Positions 42,416 to 54,864 are shown, counted from the stretch's first letter. The stretch: 64,000 nt of DNA from an uncultured Flavobacteriaceae bacterium (GCA_947494695.1 CANLWB010000012.1:1-64000), one strand, 5' to 3'. Notes: generated by a model not told the origin, from the sequence alone. Translations and numbers: made by a program.

Positions 42416-43609
42416 ATGCCAGGATTTGAATTATTTGGAGAATTAGAACGTAAAGAAGTTAATGATGTATTAGACAATGGTGTCTTAATGCGCTATGGTT
42501 TTGACGGCATGCGTAATGGGCACTGGAAATCGAAAGAATTGGAAGCTGCTTTATGCCAATCGTTTGAAACCAATCATGTACAACTCGTGTCTAGTGGAAC
42601 GGCAGCCGTTTCTGTAGCATTGGCGGCTGCAGGTGTTGGCGCAGGAGACGAGGTTATTATGCCTTCATTTACTTTTGTAGCCAGTTTTGAAGCTATTATG
42701 ATGCTAGGAGCAACGCCTATATTAGTTGATATTGATGATACTCTTGCACTAGACCCCAAAGCCGTAGAAGCAGCCATTACTTCAAAGACAAAAGCTGTTA
42801 TGGTCGTACAAATGTGTGGAAGCATGGGAGACATGAAAGCTTTAAAAGCCATTTGTGAGACCCATAACTTACTACTTATTGAAGATGCCTGCCAGGCCAT
42901 TGGAGGAAGTTACAATGGACAGCCCCTTGGTAGCATTGGTGATTTGGGGTGCTTCTCTTTCGATTTTGTAAAAACCATTACCTGTGGGGAAGGTGGGGCA
43001 GTAATTACGAACAAACAGAAATACTACACCCATGCAGACCATTATAGTGATCATGGTCATGATCATGTAGGGAATGATAGGGGAGCAGAGACCCATCCTT
43101 TCCTGGGCTATAATTTTAGAATTTCAGAATTACATGCAGCCGTAGGATTGGCTCAAATAAAACGATTGCCGGAGTTCATAGAAATTCAAAAGAAAAACTT
43201 TACTATAATCCGCGAAGCTTTATCTCAAATTCCAGAGGTGACATTTAGAACCGTTCCCGAAGGTGGAGAAGAAAGTTATGCGTTTTTAAACTTCTTTCTA
43301 CCCGATTTGGAGGTTGCACAAAACGTATCTAAGGCCTTTAAAGAACATGGAGTCGATGCTTGTTTTCATTACTACGATAACAATTGGCATTACATAAGGA
43401 AATGGGAACATTTAACGAATTTAAAGTCCTTATTCCCTATTTCGGAGGAAGTTAAAAAAGGATTGGAATATCTTAAAACAAAGGAGTTTTCCCAATCAGA
43501 CCAGTATATAGCTAGAAATATATCCTGTCTAATAAAGCTATCATGGACCGAAGACGAGGTAAGAGAGCGAGCTAACAAGATGGCCGAGATCATCAAAGAA
43601 TTTGTTTGA
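42416..43609 (+). CDS. DegT/DnrJ/EryC1/StrS-family aminotransferase
   Basis: The 397-residue protein has the family pattern: SSGTAAVSVALAAAGVGAGDEV, MPSFTFVASFEAI, EDACQAIGG, and CFSFDFVKTITCGEGGAV with the PLP-binding lysine in the FVKTIT stretch. A His/Asp-rich loop (HADHYSDHGHDH) follows. Members make amino sugars for surface glycans or antibiotics. No other sugar-nucleotide gene is nearby, so the substrate is unknown. Confidence 0.9.
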   Translation: MPGFELFGELERKEVNDVLDNGVLMRYGFDGMRNGHWKSKELEAALCQSFETNHVQLVSSGTAAVSVALAAAGVGAGDEVIMPSFTFVASFEAIMMLGATPILVDIDDTLALDPKAVEAAITSKTKAVMVVQMCGSMGDMKALKAICETHNLLLIEDACQAIGGSYNGQPLGSIGDLGCFSFDFVKTITCGEGGAVITNKQKYYTHADHYSDHGHDHVGNDRGAETHPFLGYNFRISELHAAVGLAQIKRLPEFIEIQKKNFTIIREALSQIPEVTFRTVPEGGEESYAFLNFFLPDLEVAQNVSKAFKEHGVDACFHYYDNNWHYIRKWEHLTNLKSLFPISEEVKKGLEYLKTKEFSQSDQYIARNISCLIKLSWTEDEVRERANKMAEIIKEFV

Positions 43610-43684
43610 TGTATTGTTTTTGTAGGGGTTAAAAAATGCGGTTTTTAAAGATTTGTACTTAGCTTTACGAAATCATAAGGTAAA

Positions 43685-45250
43685 GTGATGAATTTTAAAC
43701 CTTTAATTCTGTTTTTTTTAGTGTTGATCTTGTCAAAATATGTCAATGCTCAGCAAATGCCCATTGACTTTTCTGATGTAGCAGATAATTTCAGCTCATT
43801 TGGAGGGAGTAGTTTTTCTTTTGGGACAGACTTAACCGATTCTGGTAATGATGTAGGTCGGATTTACAATAATGGAACAAATTCTTGGCAGGGAATAACC
43901 ATAGACTTGTTACGTGAAATTGATTTGGATTTTCAAAAAACAATAAGCCTGTCGTTTTATGCTTTTGATTCTAATGCTCATAATATAGTTTTGAAATTAG
44001 AACATGGTACAAACCCAGATGTGCAAGTTATGAAAACTGTATCCTCATCGGGTTGGATCAAGAACATAGAATTCGATTTCTCTAATGCAGTTTTTAGTTC
44101 GGACCATAACGCCGTTGTGGCTACCGGAATATATAATAGGCTAACTATTTTTATTGATGGTGGTGTCATGGTGTCTGGAACATATTTGATAGATGATATT
44201 AATGATGGTTCTAGATTTATAGACGTGAATGCCCTAGATGTTATTTATAATAACCTCGTTTGGGCAGATGAGTTTGATGAAGATGGTACCGTGAATCCTG
44301 AAAACTGGCATCATCAAACACAAGTTATTGTTCCCGGTGTAGGATGGGCCAATGGTGAAGTGCAACATTATACTAATCGAATTGATAATTCTTTCGTCGA
44401 TGGTGGGTTTTTGAACATTGTTGCAAAAAAGGAAAATTATACAGACCAGGGACTAAGTAAAAGTTATACTTCTGCGCGATTAAACTCAAAATTTGCATTT
44501 ACTTATGGACGCGTAGATGTTAGAGCCAAATTGCCTGAAGGAGCCGGTACCTGGCCAGCGATTTGGACTTTAGGTAAAAACATAAATGAAGATGGAGCCT
44601 ATTGGGATGATCAAGGGTTTGATGCTGTTGGTTGGCCCGCTTGTGGGGAGATTGATATTATGGAGCATGGGTTGGGGGCATTAAATGAAGTTTCCAGTGC
44701 ACTTCATACCCCATGTTGTCATGGCGGAAGTCCTAATAAAGGAACGGTTATGGCCTCAGATGTGGCCAGTGATTTTCATATTTACTCTGTCAATTGGTCA
44801 CCCGATCAAATTACATTCCTGTTGGATGGCATTGGCTTTTATACATACAATCCGTCAGTTAAAAATGCCAGTACATGGCCTTTTTTTGAAGATCAATACA
44901 TACTATTAAATATAGCGATGGGAGGAGTGGCAGGAACTATAGATCCGGCTTTTACCGAGAGCCGTATGATAATTGATTATGTTAGAGTTTTCCAAAATGA
45001 TCCATTAAATATTGATGAAAATTCTGAACAAAAATTTGTTATGTATCCAAACCCAGTATTAGATGTAATCCATATAGATACTGTTGAGGACATAGATAAA
45101 ATTGAAATCTACAATCTTGTTGGAAATGTGGTGATGAGTAAAGAAAGACCAGATCGTATTTTTGATATTTCTAATGTGAGCTCCGGAGTTTATTTGCTAA
45201 GAATTTACTCAAACCAAGGCGTTTTAACCAAGAAGTTTATAAAGTATTAA
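43685..45250 (+). CDS. GH16 family endo-beta-glucanase (laminarinase-like), T9SS secreted
   Basis: The 521-residue protein has a signal peptide (KYVNAQQ), an N-terminal beta-sandwich of about 150 residues that looks like a carbohydrate-binding domain, a GH16 catalytic domain (about 190-440) with GEIDIMEHG (Glu322, Asp324, Glu327), and a type A T9SS sorting domain (MYPNPVLDVIHI to FIKY). GAGTWPAIWTLG and the FHIYSVNW region are typical of the laminarinase-like (beta-1,3-glucanase) subgroup. It likely attacks laminarin outside the cell. No laminarin-uptake genes are next to it. Confidence 0.92.
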   Translation: MMNFKPLILFFLVLILSKYVNAQQMPIDFSDVADNFSSFGGSSFSFGTDLTDSGNDVGRIYNNGTNSWQGITIDLLREIDLDFQKTISLSFYAFDSNAHNIVLKLEHGTNPDVQVMKTVSSSGWIKNIEFDFSNAVFSSDHNAVVATGIYNRLTIFIDGGVMVSGTYLIDDINDGSRFIDVNALDVIYNNLVWADEFDEDGTVNPENWHHQTQVIVPGVGWANGEVQHYTNRIDNSFVDGGFLNIVAKKENYTDQGLSKSYTSARLNSKFAFTYGRVDVRAKLPEGAGTWPAIWTLGKNINEDGAYWDDQGFDAVGWPACGEIDIMEHGLGALNEVSSALHTPCCHGGSPNKGTVMASDVASDFHIYSVNWSPDQITFLLDGIGFYTYNPSVKNASTWPFFEDQYILLNIAMGGVAGTIDPAFTESRMIIDYVRVFQNDPLNIDENSEQKFVMYPNPVLDVIHIDTVEDIDKIEIYNLVGNVVMSKERPDRIFDISNVSSGVYLLRIYSNQGVLTKKFIKY

Positions 45251-46419
45251 TACTTCACGTAATCCACAATTTCTAAACCATAGCCTATTAATCCAACACG
45301 TTTTGCGTGGGCTTCGGCATTAGAGATTAGTTTTAGTTTGTGAATATTCAGGTCGTGTAATATTTGTGCACCAATACCAAAATCTCTGGTATCCATATTT
45401 ATTCTGGGAGCCTTATATACTTGACCATCATTTTGATTTTCTTTTAAAACAGAGAGGCGCTTTAAAATATTCATAGATTGAGATTCCTGATTAATAAATA
45501 TAATGGCACCTTTTCCAGCTTTATTAATCACTTCAAACATATTAGCCAGTTGTTTATCAACCTGATTAGTTAGGGTACCTAAAATATCATTATTAACAAG
45601 TGTTGAATTAATTCTGGTAGGAACCTCTTCATTATTTTTCCAGTGTCCTTTTGTTAAAGCTATATGTACTTGATTATTAGTTGTTTGCTTGTAGGCTCTT
45701 AATCTAAAACTTCCAAATCTGGTTTCTATTTGAAAATCCTCTTTTTTATCAATTAATGAGTCGTGTTGCATACGATAAGCAACTAAATCTTCTATAGAAA
45801 CAATTTTGAGATCCAGTTTTTTAGCAACTTCAACCAGTTGAGGCAAACGTGCCATAGTACCATCTTCATTCATGATTTCTACAATGACTCCAGCTGGTTT
45901 TAGGCCGGCTAGCCTTGCAAAATCTATAGCCGCTTCTGTATGTCCTGTTCTTCTTAAAACACCACCTTCTTTAGCGACTAACGGGAAAATATGACCCGGA
46001 CGTGCCAATTCAAACGGTTTGGTATCAGGATCGATTAACGCTTTAATAGTCTCCGCCCTGTCACTTGCCGAAATTCCAGTAGTTACATTACCACCCCTTA
46101 AGTCCACAGATACAGTAAAAGCCGTTTCCATTGGATCTGTATTATTTCGAACCATCATGTTTAATTCCAGTTCGTTACATCGGGTTTCTGTAAGAGGAGT
46201 ACATATAAGGCCTCTGCCATGCGTGGCCATAAAATTGATCATTTGAGGTGTTACCATATCGGCAGCAGCTAAAAAGTCGCCTTCATTTTCACGATTTTCG
46301 TCATCAACAACAATAATAACCTTTCCGTTTCTAATGTCATCAATAGCCTCGTTTATTGTATTTAGTTTGAACTTGGGATTTGTTTCTTTTGGTGTTGGTG
46401 TCATACGGTCCGCTATCAT
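45247..46419 (-). CDS. ribBA: RibBA-type protein: DHBP synthase with degenerate GTP cyclohydrolase II half
   Basis: The 390-residue protein starts with a complete 3,4-dihydroxy-2-butanone-4-phosphate synthase domain (VVDDENRENEGDF, THGRGLIC, DRAETI, RPGHIFPL, RTGHTEAAIDFARLAG). The C-terminal half has the length of GTP cyclohydrolase II, but the zinc cysteines are missing: where active enzymes have a Cys-rich CLTGD-to-RCDC stretch, this one reads STLVNNDILGTLTNQVDKQ. It probably supplies only the butanone-phosphate branch of riboflavin synthesis. Its stop is 4 bp into the end of the GH16 gene (convergent). Start could be at the ATG in MTPTP. Confidence 0.9.
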   Translation of the reverse strand: MIADRMTPTPKETNPKFKLNTINEAIDDIRNGKVIIVVDDENRENEGDFLAAADMVTPQMINFMATHGRGLICTPLTETRCNELELNMMVRNNTDPMETAFTVSVDLRGGNVTTGISASDRAETIKALIDPDTKPFELARPGHIFPLVAKEGGVLRRTGHTEAAIDFARLAGLKPAGVIVEIMNEDGTMARLPQLVEVAKKLDLKIVSIEDLVAYRMQHDSLIDKKEDFQIETRFGSFRLRAYKQTTNNQVHIALTKGHWKNNEEVPTRINSTLVNNDILGTLTNQVDKQLANMFEVINKAGKGAIIFINQESQSMNILKRLSVLKENQNDGQVYKAPRINMDTRDFGIGAQILHDLNIHKLKLISNAEAHAKRVGLIGYGLEIVDYVKY

Positions 46420-46435
46420 AATGCAAAGATATTGC

Positions 46436-48406
46436 TTATTTTAAGGAAAATAAACAATTTTGTTTTAAGTCTTCCTTTATTTTTACATTTAGAAATGGGT
46501 ATGCAAACATATATAAAGGAAGTCCAATAATTAAAGAGAATACGTTTGGTCTTTTACTTCTCTTTTTGTTGTGTCTATAGAATTTAAAAGAACCAAATAA
46601 TGATCGTAAATAATAAAATACAAATACCGAAAACGCGACGATACTAAGTTTTAAAGAAATCGATGCTACGGAAGGTAATTTGTTATTTTTACAGATAAGG
46701 AATAACACTAAAAGTATAACTCCAATACCGTAAAGGATCATAGCCAATTTAGCACGGCGCTTGTAGGTCCTTGCGAAGTCATCAGATTGCGCATAATCAT
46801 TGTCAAAGTTTATTCCCGATTCTTGAATCTGGTCTATAGATAGCCCGCGTTCTTGTAAGCGCTTGACGGCTTCGTAACGAATGTCTTCTCCATGTCCAAG
46901 AGTCTTATAATTCGAAATAACATTTAGAAGTTCTTCGTTTTTATATGGAGCAAGAAATTTATAGTCAACTGCATCTTTTTCCTTAACATTAAACACTTTC
47001 TTTAGAGGGACTATAATATTGCCAAGTTCAAAGACACCCTTATCGGCCGTAGCTCTTCTTGTTAAAAACACGCCTAGAGGAAGCATGGTTAAGGTTGAAA
47101 ACCAGCTTGCTAAAATAGGATTAAGGTTGCCGCTTTTTGCGCTATTGGTAGCAAAAATCCCTATAAAGTGATACGTTAAAAATAGGAGTATAGCAATAAC
47201 CATAGGAAGTCCAATCCCCCCTTTGCGAATAAGCGCGCCTAACGGAGCTCCAACAAAAAATAGGATAATACAAGCAAAACCTAAAGCAAATTTCTCATGA
47301 AGAGAAATAACATGTTTGTTAAGCCAGATTTTTGAATTTTCTCGAGTCTTGTTTTTAGACACAATGATTTGCTCTGCACTGGTAATAGACTTATCCGTAA
47401 TCTCTATCAGTTCATACTTTTTGGGCGCATTGAAAAGATGTAAAAGGTTTCCTGTATAGGCCTGAATATTAACATCCTTTTCAGGTAATTTGGTGTTAAT
47501 CTTCTTAGCAACAGTAGAGCGTTGAAACAAGTTCCTTGAGAAAGATTGGTAATCGCGTTCTTCTTTTTTAGAAAGTGAATCTATGGTTTTATTTAAACCA
47601 ATAACGCTCAACATGTTGTATTTATCCGTTTGTGATTTTTCGTCAAAATCCACTTTATTGAGTTTGGATAGATCGATATTGATGATATACTTTTCAAAAG
47701 TACTCTTTGCAAAGGGTTTTTTTTCTTTGGCTTTAGATTTTTTAGGTGTAATATCGGTATAATAGTTACCATCAAACAATATCAGCTTTAAAACATTGGA
47801 CTCTTTCTTACTGGCAAGCTCTCCTGTCTTTGCTTTGATCGTGGTGGCATTTGTTCTATTATTTGCTCCTTTGATATGTATGGTAATATCATTTAAATAT
47901 TGATCTCTGTCTCCGTGTTTATCCGTGAACTTGATATTGTAAGTACCAACATCGTTAAACTGCCCTTCGGCCAATAACATAGCCGGTTTTAATTTGGCAA
48001 TATTCGTACGGAGGTTAAACGAATTAAGTTCTGCCCAGGGAATAACATTGTTAGAAAAGAAAAACGTAATCGTACCCAATATAACAATAAAAACACTTAG
48101 ACTGGACATAGCCCGCTGAAGAGAAATACCTGTTGATTTCATCGCAGCAAACTCATAATTCTCCGCAAAAGCTCCAAAAACCATAATAGAAGATAATAAT
48201 ATGGTAAGTGGCAATACCAGAGGAATTAACTTTGGCATGAAATAAATGAGAAATTTAGCAATAACAACGATATCCAGATCTTTTCCAGCAAGCTCTTTAA
48301 TGTAAAGCCAAATGGTTTGTAAAACAAAGATCAGCATGAGTATAACAAACACGCTGATAAAAGTTCTTAAGTAGGAGGTTAGTATGTAACGATCTAATAT
48401 TTTCAC
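46436..48406 (-). CDS. LptF/LptG (YjgP/YjgQ) family permease
   Basis: The 656-residue protein begins MKILDRYILTSYLRTF, the classical start of the LptF/LptG family, with three N-terminal helices, a periplasmic domain (about 125-380), then three helices (ALGFACIILFFVGAPLGALIRKGG). It is longer than E. coli LptF because of a C-terminal extension with more helices, common in Bacteroidota. The family transports lipopolysaccharide from the inner membrane. It is 10 bp downstream of lolA, and the ftsK gene comes before that; they are likely one operon. Confidence 0.92.
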   Translation of the reverse strand: MKILDRYILTSYLRTFISVFVILMLIFVLQTIWLYIKELAGKDLDIVVIAKFLIYFMPKLIPLVLPLTILLSSIMVFGAFAENYEFAAMKSTGISLQRAMSSLSVFIVILGTITFFFSNNVIPWAELNSFNLRTNIAKLKPAMLLAEGQFNDVGTYNIKFTDKHGDRDQYLNDITIHIKGANNRTNATTIKAKTGELASKKESNVLKLILFDGNYYTDITPKKSKAKEKKPFAKSTFEKYIINIDLSKLNKVDFDEKSQTDKYNMLSVIGLNKTIDSLSKKEERDYQSFSRNLFQRSTVAKKINTKLPEKDVNIQAYTGNLLHLFNAPKKYELIEITDKSITSAEQIIVSKNKTRENSKIWLNKHVISLHEKFALGFACIILFFVGAPLGALIRKGGIGLPMVIAILLFLTYHFIGIFATNSAKSGNLNPILASWFSTLTMLPLGVFLTRRATADKGVFELGNIIVPLKKVFNVKEKDAVDYKFLAPYKNEELLNVISNYKTLGHGEDIRYEAVKRLQERGLSIDQIQESGINFDNDYAQSDDFARTYKRRAKLAMILYGIGVILLVLFLICKNNKLPSVASISLKLSIVAFSVFVFYYLRSLFGSFKFYRHNKKRSKRPNVFSLIIGLPLYMFAYPFLNVKIKEDLKQNCLFSLK

Positions 48407-48416
48407 GAGTATTTAC

Positions 48417-49058
48417 CTAATCTAATTTATTGATGTAATAATCTTTATATTTATTAGCATCAAAGGTAAATAAGGTTTCGGACAAAGGCTCGTTTGTTTT
48501 AAAAGAATTTACAGTTAAGGTTGTTTTTGTACTGTTTTTTCCAATTTCAATTAAATTGTATACATGTTTGGTTTGCGTATCAACACCCAGAAGAATATAC
48601 GTTATTTCAGAATTTGAATCTATAGGTGTTAATTTAATATATTGTATTTTTCGACCTTTAATATTTTGTTCTATATCCATAGAATAGGTGTACCCGTCTT
48701 CGTAAAAAGAGAGCATTTTACTTGGTGTAATGCTACCTTCTTCGTCTTCACCTTCAGAAGAAATAGTGACTTCTTCATCTTCGGGACTAATGGTATAAAG
48801 TGTTTTTCCATTAAAAATACGCATAATACCAAGAATGTTTAACCTGTATTTGTCGCCTTTCATAACAACATCCCCACGTGTTTCTTGTTTTATATTTTCT
48901 GCTTTATTTTCTAATGTGTATTTAAAATTTATAGAAATATTGTCATAGCTTTTAGCCTTTTGAGAGACTTCATTTAGCATGGATTTTGCCTGATTTTGTG
49001 CAAAGCTATTCATAGTCAAAGCCACAAATAAGATGGTAATAAGATGTTTCATTTTCAT
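48417..49058 (-). CDS. lolA: LolA-like outer-membrane lipoprotein carrier
   Basis: The 213-residue protein has a signal peptide ending SFAQNQ and the LolA-like fold, with ISINFKYTLENKAENIKQET, VVMKGDKYRLNILG and FNGKTLYTISPEDEEVTIS as well as the typical C-terminal IKLTPIDSNS and FDANKY strands. LolA carries lipoproteins through the periplasm. It lies between ftsK and the LptF/G-like gene, an order frequent in this family. Confidence 0.9.
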   Translation of the reverse strand: MKMKHLITILFVALTMNSFAQNQAKSMLNEVSQKAKSYDNISINFKYTLENKAENIKQETRGDVVMKGDKYRLNILGIMRIFNGKTLYTISPEDEEVTISSEGEDEEGSITPSKMLSFYEDGYTYSMDIEQNIKGRKIQYIKLTPIDSNSEITYILLGVDTQTKHVYNLIEIGKNSTKTTLTVNSFKTNEPLSETLFTFDANKYKDYYINKLD

Positions 49059-49065
49059 TTTTTAA

Positions 49066-51501
49066 TTATATCTCGTTTTCTAAATGTTGGTCTAAAGCGG
49101 CCAGGTCTGTAATTAAAACCTGTCTTGCTTTACTACCTTCAAATGGGCCAACTATTCCCGCTGCTTCTAATTGGTCTATTAGTCGTCCTGCTCTGTTATA
49201 TCCCAGCTTTAGTTTTCGCTGTAATAAGGAGGCCGAACCTTGTTGTGCTGTAACGATAACAACAGCAGCGTCTTTAAATAGTTTGTCCCTGTCTGCTATA
49301 TCTATATCAACACCCGTGCCATTCTCTTCGCCAACATATTCCGGAAGGAGATAAGCATCCGGGTACGCCTTTTGAGAGCCAATATAATCAGTAATTTTTT
49401 CAACTTCTGGAGTATCCACAAAGGCACATTGAATACGAATAACATCATTCCCCTGTGTAAATAGCAAGTCTCCTCGCCCAATTAATTGATCGGCACCCGA
49501 GCCATCTAAAATCGTTCTAGAATCTATTTTAGATGTTACTCTAAACGCAATACGTGCTGGGAAATTCGCTTTTATAATACCAGTAATAACGTTTACAGAC
49601 GGACGCTGGGTTGCTATAATTAAATGAATACCAATAGCCCTTGCTAGCTGTGCCAGACGTGCTATTGGAGTTTCTACCTCCTTACCGGCGGTCATGATTA
49701 AATCCGCGAATTCATCCACCACCAAAACGATGTATGGTAAAAACTGGTGTCCGTCGTTCGGATTTAGTTTACGGGCTTTAAATTTCGTGTTGTATTCGGC
49801 AATGTTTCTACACATCGCATTTTTTAGAAGCTCGTAACGGTTATCCATTTCAATACATAATGAATTTAATGTGTTGATAACCTTAGTGTTGTCTGTAATA
49901 ATAGCATCTTCGCTATCTGGTAACTTGGCCAGATAATGACGTTCTATTTTGTTAAAAAGTGTAAGCTCTACTTTCTTTGGGTCGACCAAAATAAATTTAA
50001 CTTCCGCTGGGTGTTTTTTATAAAGTAAGGATGTTAATACCGCATTTAATCCTACAGATTTACCCTGTCCGGTGGCACCAGCCATTAGTAAGTGAGGCAT
50101 TTTTGCCAGATCGACCACAAAGGTTTCATTGCTAATTGTTTTTCCAAGTGCAATAGGAAGCTGCATTTCGGAAGACTGAAACTTTTTGGAAGCAATAACC
50201 GATCGCATGGATACAATGGTTGAGTTCTTATTAGGAACCTCGATACCAATAGTTCCCTTACCCGGAATGGGTGCAATAATACGTATTCCAAGGGCAGATA
50301 ATGATAAAGCAATATCGTCTTCTAAATTCTTGATTTTTGAAATACGAACGCCTGCTTCGGGCACTATTTCGTATAAAGTAACTGTAGGACCAATGGTTGC
50401 CTTAATACTGGCAATACCAATTTTGTAGTTATTTAAGGTCTCTACAATTTTATTTTTATTCTCTTCTAGTTCTTCCTGATTTATGGTAATGCTTTCCGAA
50501 TCATACCTTTTAAGAAGGTCTAAAGGCGGAAATATGTAGTTTGATAATTCTAGTGTTGGATCGAACAAGCCAAAGTCTTCAACGAGTTTATCTGCTAAAT
50601 TGTTCTTTTCTGAAAGTTCTTCGGTAACATGTTCAACTTTCATTTCAAGTTCCTCTTCAGCAACCTCTTCCTCATTGACTACAACCTTAACCTCCATAGA
50701 CGTCGTGTCTTCCGCAGTAGATGTAGCACTTTCATTTACCTTAACAGGGTCATCCTGTACTAGGACAGGTTCCTCGTTTTGAATAGAAATATCCAATGCA
50801 GATTTTATTTGTTCTGCTTCATCAGATAAGTTGTTATCCAAGGGCACAACCAGATCATCAAGATTAGACATCTCATTTTGAAGATCTTTCTTGGCAGATT
50901 TAAAGAGGTTTGCAATGCTTTCAAAAGTAAGACCAAAACGCATAGCGAGATAGGTAATGAATCCGAATAAAAGGAGCAGGGCAGTTCCAATACTTCCTAT
51001 ATAATCTTGTAGATATGAATTAATCTCAAAACCAATTGTACCTCCGAGTACATCGGTTTTGTCACTAAAAAAACCTAACAAAATCGATAACCATATGGTA
51101 ATTAAGATGCCCCAGAACCAATGTTTTCTTAATTTGGCCTTGTTTAGGTTCATCAATACAAAAACTCCAGATAAGAAAACTAGTCCGGAAAGCATAAAAG
51201 ATGCAACACCAAAACCTCGTTGAATAAAGAAATCACCAAACCAGGCTCCAAATTGACTTACCCAGTTTTGGGTCTTGGAGTTTCTGGACGGAAATGTGTT
51301 TATAAGACTTTGGTCTGCTTCACCTGTGAAGAAATAAGACACAAAGGCTATACACAACCAAATACCACAAATAACCAATAGACTGCCAAAAACCAGTCTT
51401 TGCTGACTTGATAGTTCAAATTTTAGTTTTTTTACTGGTTTTTTAGGTGGTTTTTTGGTTTTAGTTTTTCTCTTCGCCATTAGCGTTGTTAGTTTAAACA
51501 A
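49066..51501 (-). CDS. ftsK: FtsK/SpoIIIE DNA translocase
   Basis: The 811-residue protein has four N-terminal helices (about 30-200), an acidic linker (230-310), and a motor with Walker A (MAGATGQGKSVGLN), Walker B (IVLVVDEFADLIMTA) and a C-terminal gamma winged helix (LLQRKLKLGYNRAGRLIDQLEAAGIVGP). FtsK moves DNA at the division septum to clear chromosome dimers. The likely start is the second Met (MAKRKTKTKK, base 51480), since the first seven codons are unusual. Confidence 0.96.
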   Translation of the reverse strand: MFKLTTLMAKRKTKTKKPPKKPVKKLKFELSSQQRLVFGSLLVICGIWLCIAFVSYFFTGEADQSLINTFPSRNSKTQNWVSQFGAWFGDFFIQRGFGVASFMLSGLVFLSGVFVLMNLNKAKLRKHWFWGILITIWLSILLGFFSDKTDVLGGTIGFEINSYLQDYIGSIGTALLLLFGFITYLAMRFGLTFESIANLFKSAKKDLQNEMSNLDDLVVPLDNNLSDEAEQIKSALDISIQNEEPVLVQDDPVKVNESATSTAEDTTSMEVKVVVNEEEVAEEELEMKVEHVTEELSEKNNLADKLVEDFGLFDPTLELSNYIFPPLDLLKRYDSESITINQEELEENKNKIVETLNNYKIGIASIKATIGPTVTLYEIVPEAGVRISKIKNLEDDIALSLSALGIRIIAPIPGKGTIGIEVPNKNSTIVSMRSVIASKKFQSSEMQLPIALGKTISNETFVVDLAKMPHLLMAGATGQGKSVGLNAVLTSLLYKKHPAEVKFILVDPKKVELTLFNKIERHYLAKLPDSEDAIITDNTKVINTLNSLCIEMDNRYELLKNAMCRNIAEYNTKFKARKLNPNDGHQFLPYIVLVVDEFADLIMTAGKEVETPIARLAQLARAIGIHLIIATQRPSVNVITGIIKANFPARIAFRVTSKIDSRTILDGSGADQLIGRGDLLFTQGNDVIRIQCAFVDTPEVEKITDYIGSQKAYPDAYLLPEYVGEENGTGVDIDIADRDKLFKDAAVVIVTAQQGSASLLQRKLKLGYNRAGRLIDQLEAAGIVGPFEGSKARQVLITDLAALDQHLENEI

Positions 51502-51541
51502 AAATACAAATTACTAACGTTTATCCTAATGGATTAGTATT

Positions 51542-51910
51542 TTAAAAAATCTTCGGAATGTAAATAATCAGACCTATAATTACAGCAAAAACCGAGGCAA
51601 TAAATACGGCACCAGCAGCAATATCCTTTATGAAACCTATTTTATGGTGGTGCTCCGGGTGAATAAAATCGGCGATAGCCTCAATAGCTGTATTAACCCC
51701 TTCAATACTCATCACTAAACCCATGCATAATAGTTGAATCATCCATTCCGTCAAAGAAATGTCATAATATATTCCAGCCACTATCATGATAACTGCAATA
51801 GTAAATTGAATCTTTATGCTTGCTTCAGTTTTTAAAAGAAGTAATGCACCTTTAAAGGCATAACCAACGCTCTTTAAGCGATTTATAATGAAAGGTTCTT
51901 TTTTAGACAT
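51542..51910 (-). CDS. dgkA: Diacylglycerol/undecaprenol kinase
   Basis: The 122-residue protein has three membrane helices and the family motif EGVNTAIEAIADFIHPEHHHKIGFIKDIAAGAVF, split here over the second and third helices with conserved Glu, Asn, Asp and Ala. It phosphorylates diacylglycerol or undecaprenol in the inner membrane. It lies between ftsK and tpx on the same strand. Confidence 0.95.
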   Translation of the reverse strand: MSKKEPFIINRLKSVGYAFKGALLLLKTEASIKIQFTIAVIMIVAGIYYDISLTEWMIQLLCMGLVMSIEGVNTAIEAIADFIHPEHHHKIGFIKDIAAGAVFIASVFAVIIGLIIYIPKIF

Positions 51911-51929
51911 ATATAAGTCCGAAAATTAA

Positions 51930-52427
51930 TTACAAAGACTCAAGTGCAGCCTTGTAATTTGGTTCCTCTCCGGTTTCAGATACTTGTTCGGTATAAAGGA
52001 CTTTGCCATGAGCATCAACGGTAATAACAGATCGAGAAAGCAAACCATCAAAAGCACCATTGACCATAATTAAGCCATAATCACTTCCAAAGGCACCAGC
52101 CTTAAAATCTGAAAGCATCACAACGTCTTCCAGGCCTTCAGCGGCACAGAATTGATCCATGGCAAAGGGTAAGTCTCTAGAGATACATAAAACTTTTGTG
52201 TTTTCTAATTTGCTAGCTTCTGTATTAAACGTTCTAACAGACGTCGCGCAAACCCCTGTATTAACACTGGGGAAAATATTTAAAACCAGTTTGCTCCCTT
52301 TAAAATCCTCTAAGGATTTGATAGATAAATCTGTTGCTACTAATTTAAAATCAGGAGTTTGAGATCCTATTTCAGGTAGGTTTCCAGATGTCTCTACAGG
52401 CGTTCCACCCAAAGTTATTTTAGCCAT
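51930..52427 (-). CDS. tpx: Thiol peroxidase (Tpx)
   Basis: The 165-residue protein has the Tpx pattern: VTLGG-like start (KITLGGTPVETSGNLPEIG), the peroxidatic Cys in FPSVNTGVCATSVRTFN, and the resolving Cys in MDQFCAAEGLEDV. It reduces peroxides with thioredoxin. The gene is divergent from katG with about 220 bp between, so both may answer to the same stress signal. Confidence 0.96.
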   Translation of the reverse strand: MAKITLGGTPVETSGNLPEIGSQTPDFKLVATDLSIKSLEDFKGSKLVLNIFPSVNTGVCATSVRTFNTEASKLENTKVLCISRDLPFAMDQFCAAEGLEDVVMLSDFKAGAFGSDYGLIMVNGAFDGLLSRSVITVDAHGKVLYTEQVSETGEEPNYKAALESL

Positions 52428-52603
52428 AAATGTAAGTTTTATTAAAATTTAAAAGTAAGCATATAAAGTTGTTTTGAATACTAATTTATGAAAATATTAT
52501 AGGTATTGCTAAAAACTATGAATAACGATTGATGGATAAGTTTTGATTATGAATTTATAATATATAGATATAAAAAACACGAGCAATTTTAGTAATAAAA
52601 AGG

Positions 52604-52611
52604 TAAATTTG
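52604..52611 (+). promoter_or_regulatory. -7 box of katG
   Basis: TAAATTTG is a perfect TAnnTTTG box, 37 bp before the katG ATG. The upstream 150 bp is very AT-rich. No clear regulator palindrome is seen. Confidence 0.6.
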
Positions 52612-52635
52612 AGAGAATGAATACAAACGAACTAA

Positions 52636-54840
<2,205 letters not shown>

Positions 54841-54864
54841 ATTAACTAGTTTTAAGGGTAAGAA

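Noticed and set aside
46420-46435. FMN riboswitch before ribBA
   Set aside because: The space to the next gene is only 16 bp and holds no riboswitch-like structure.
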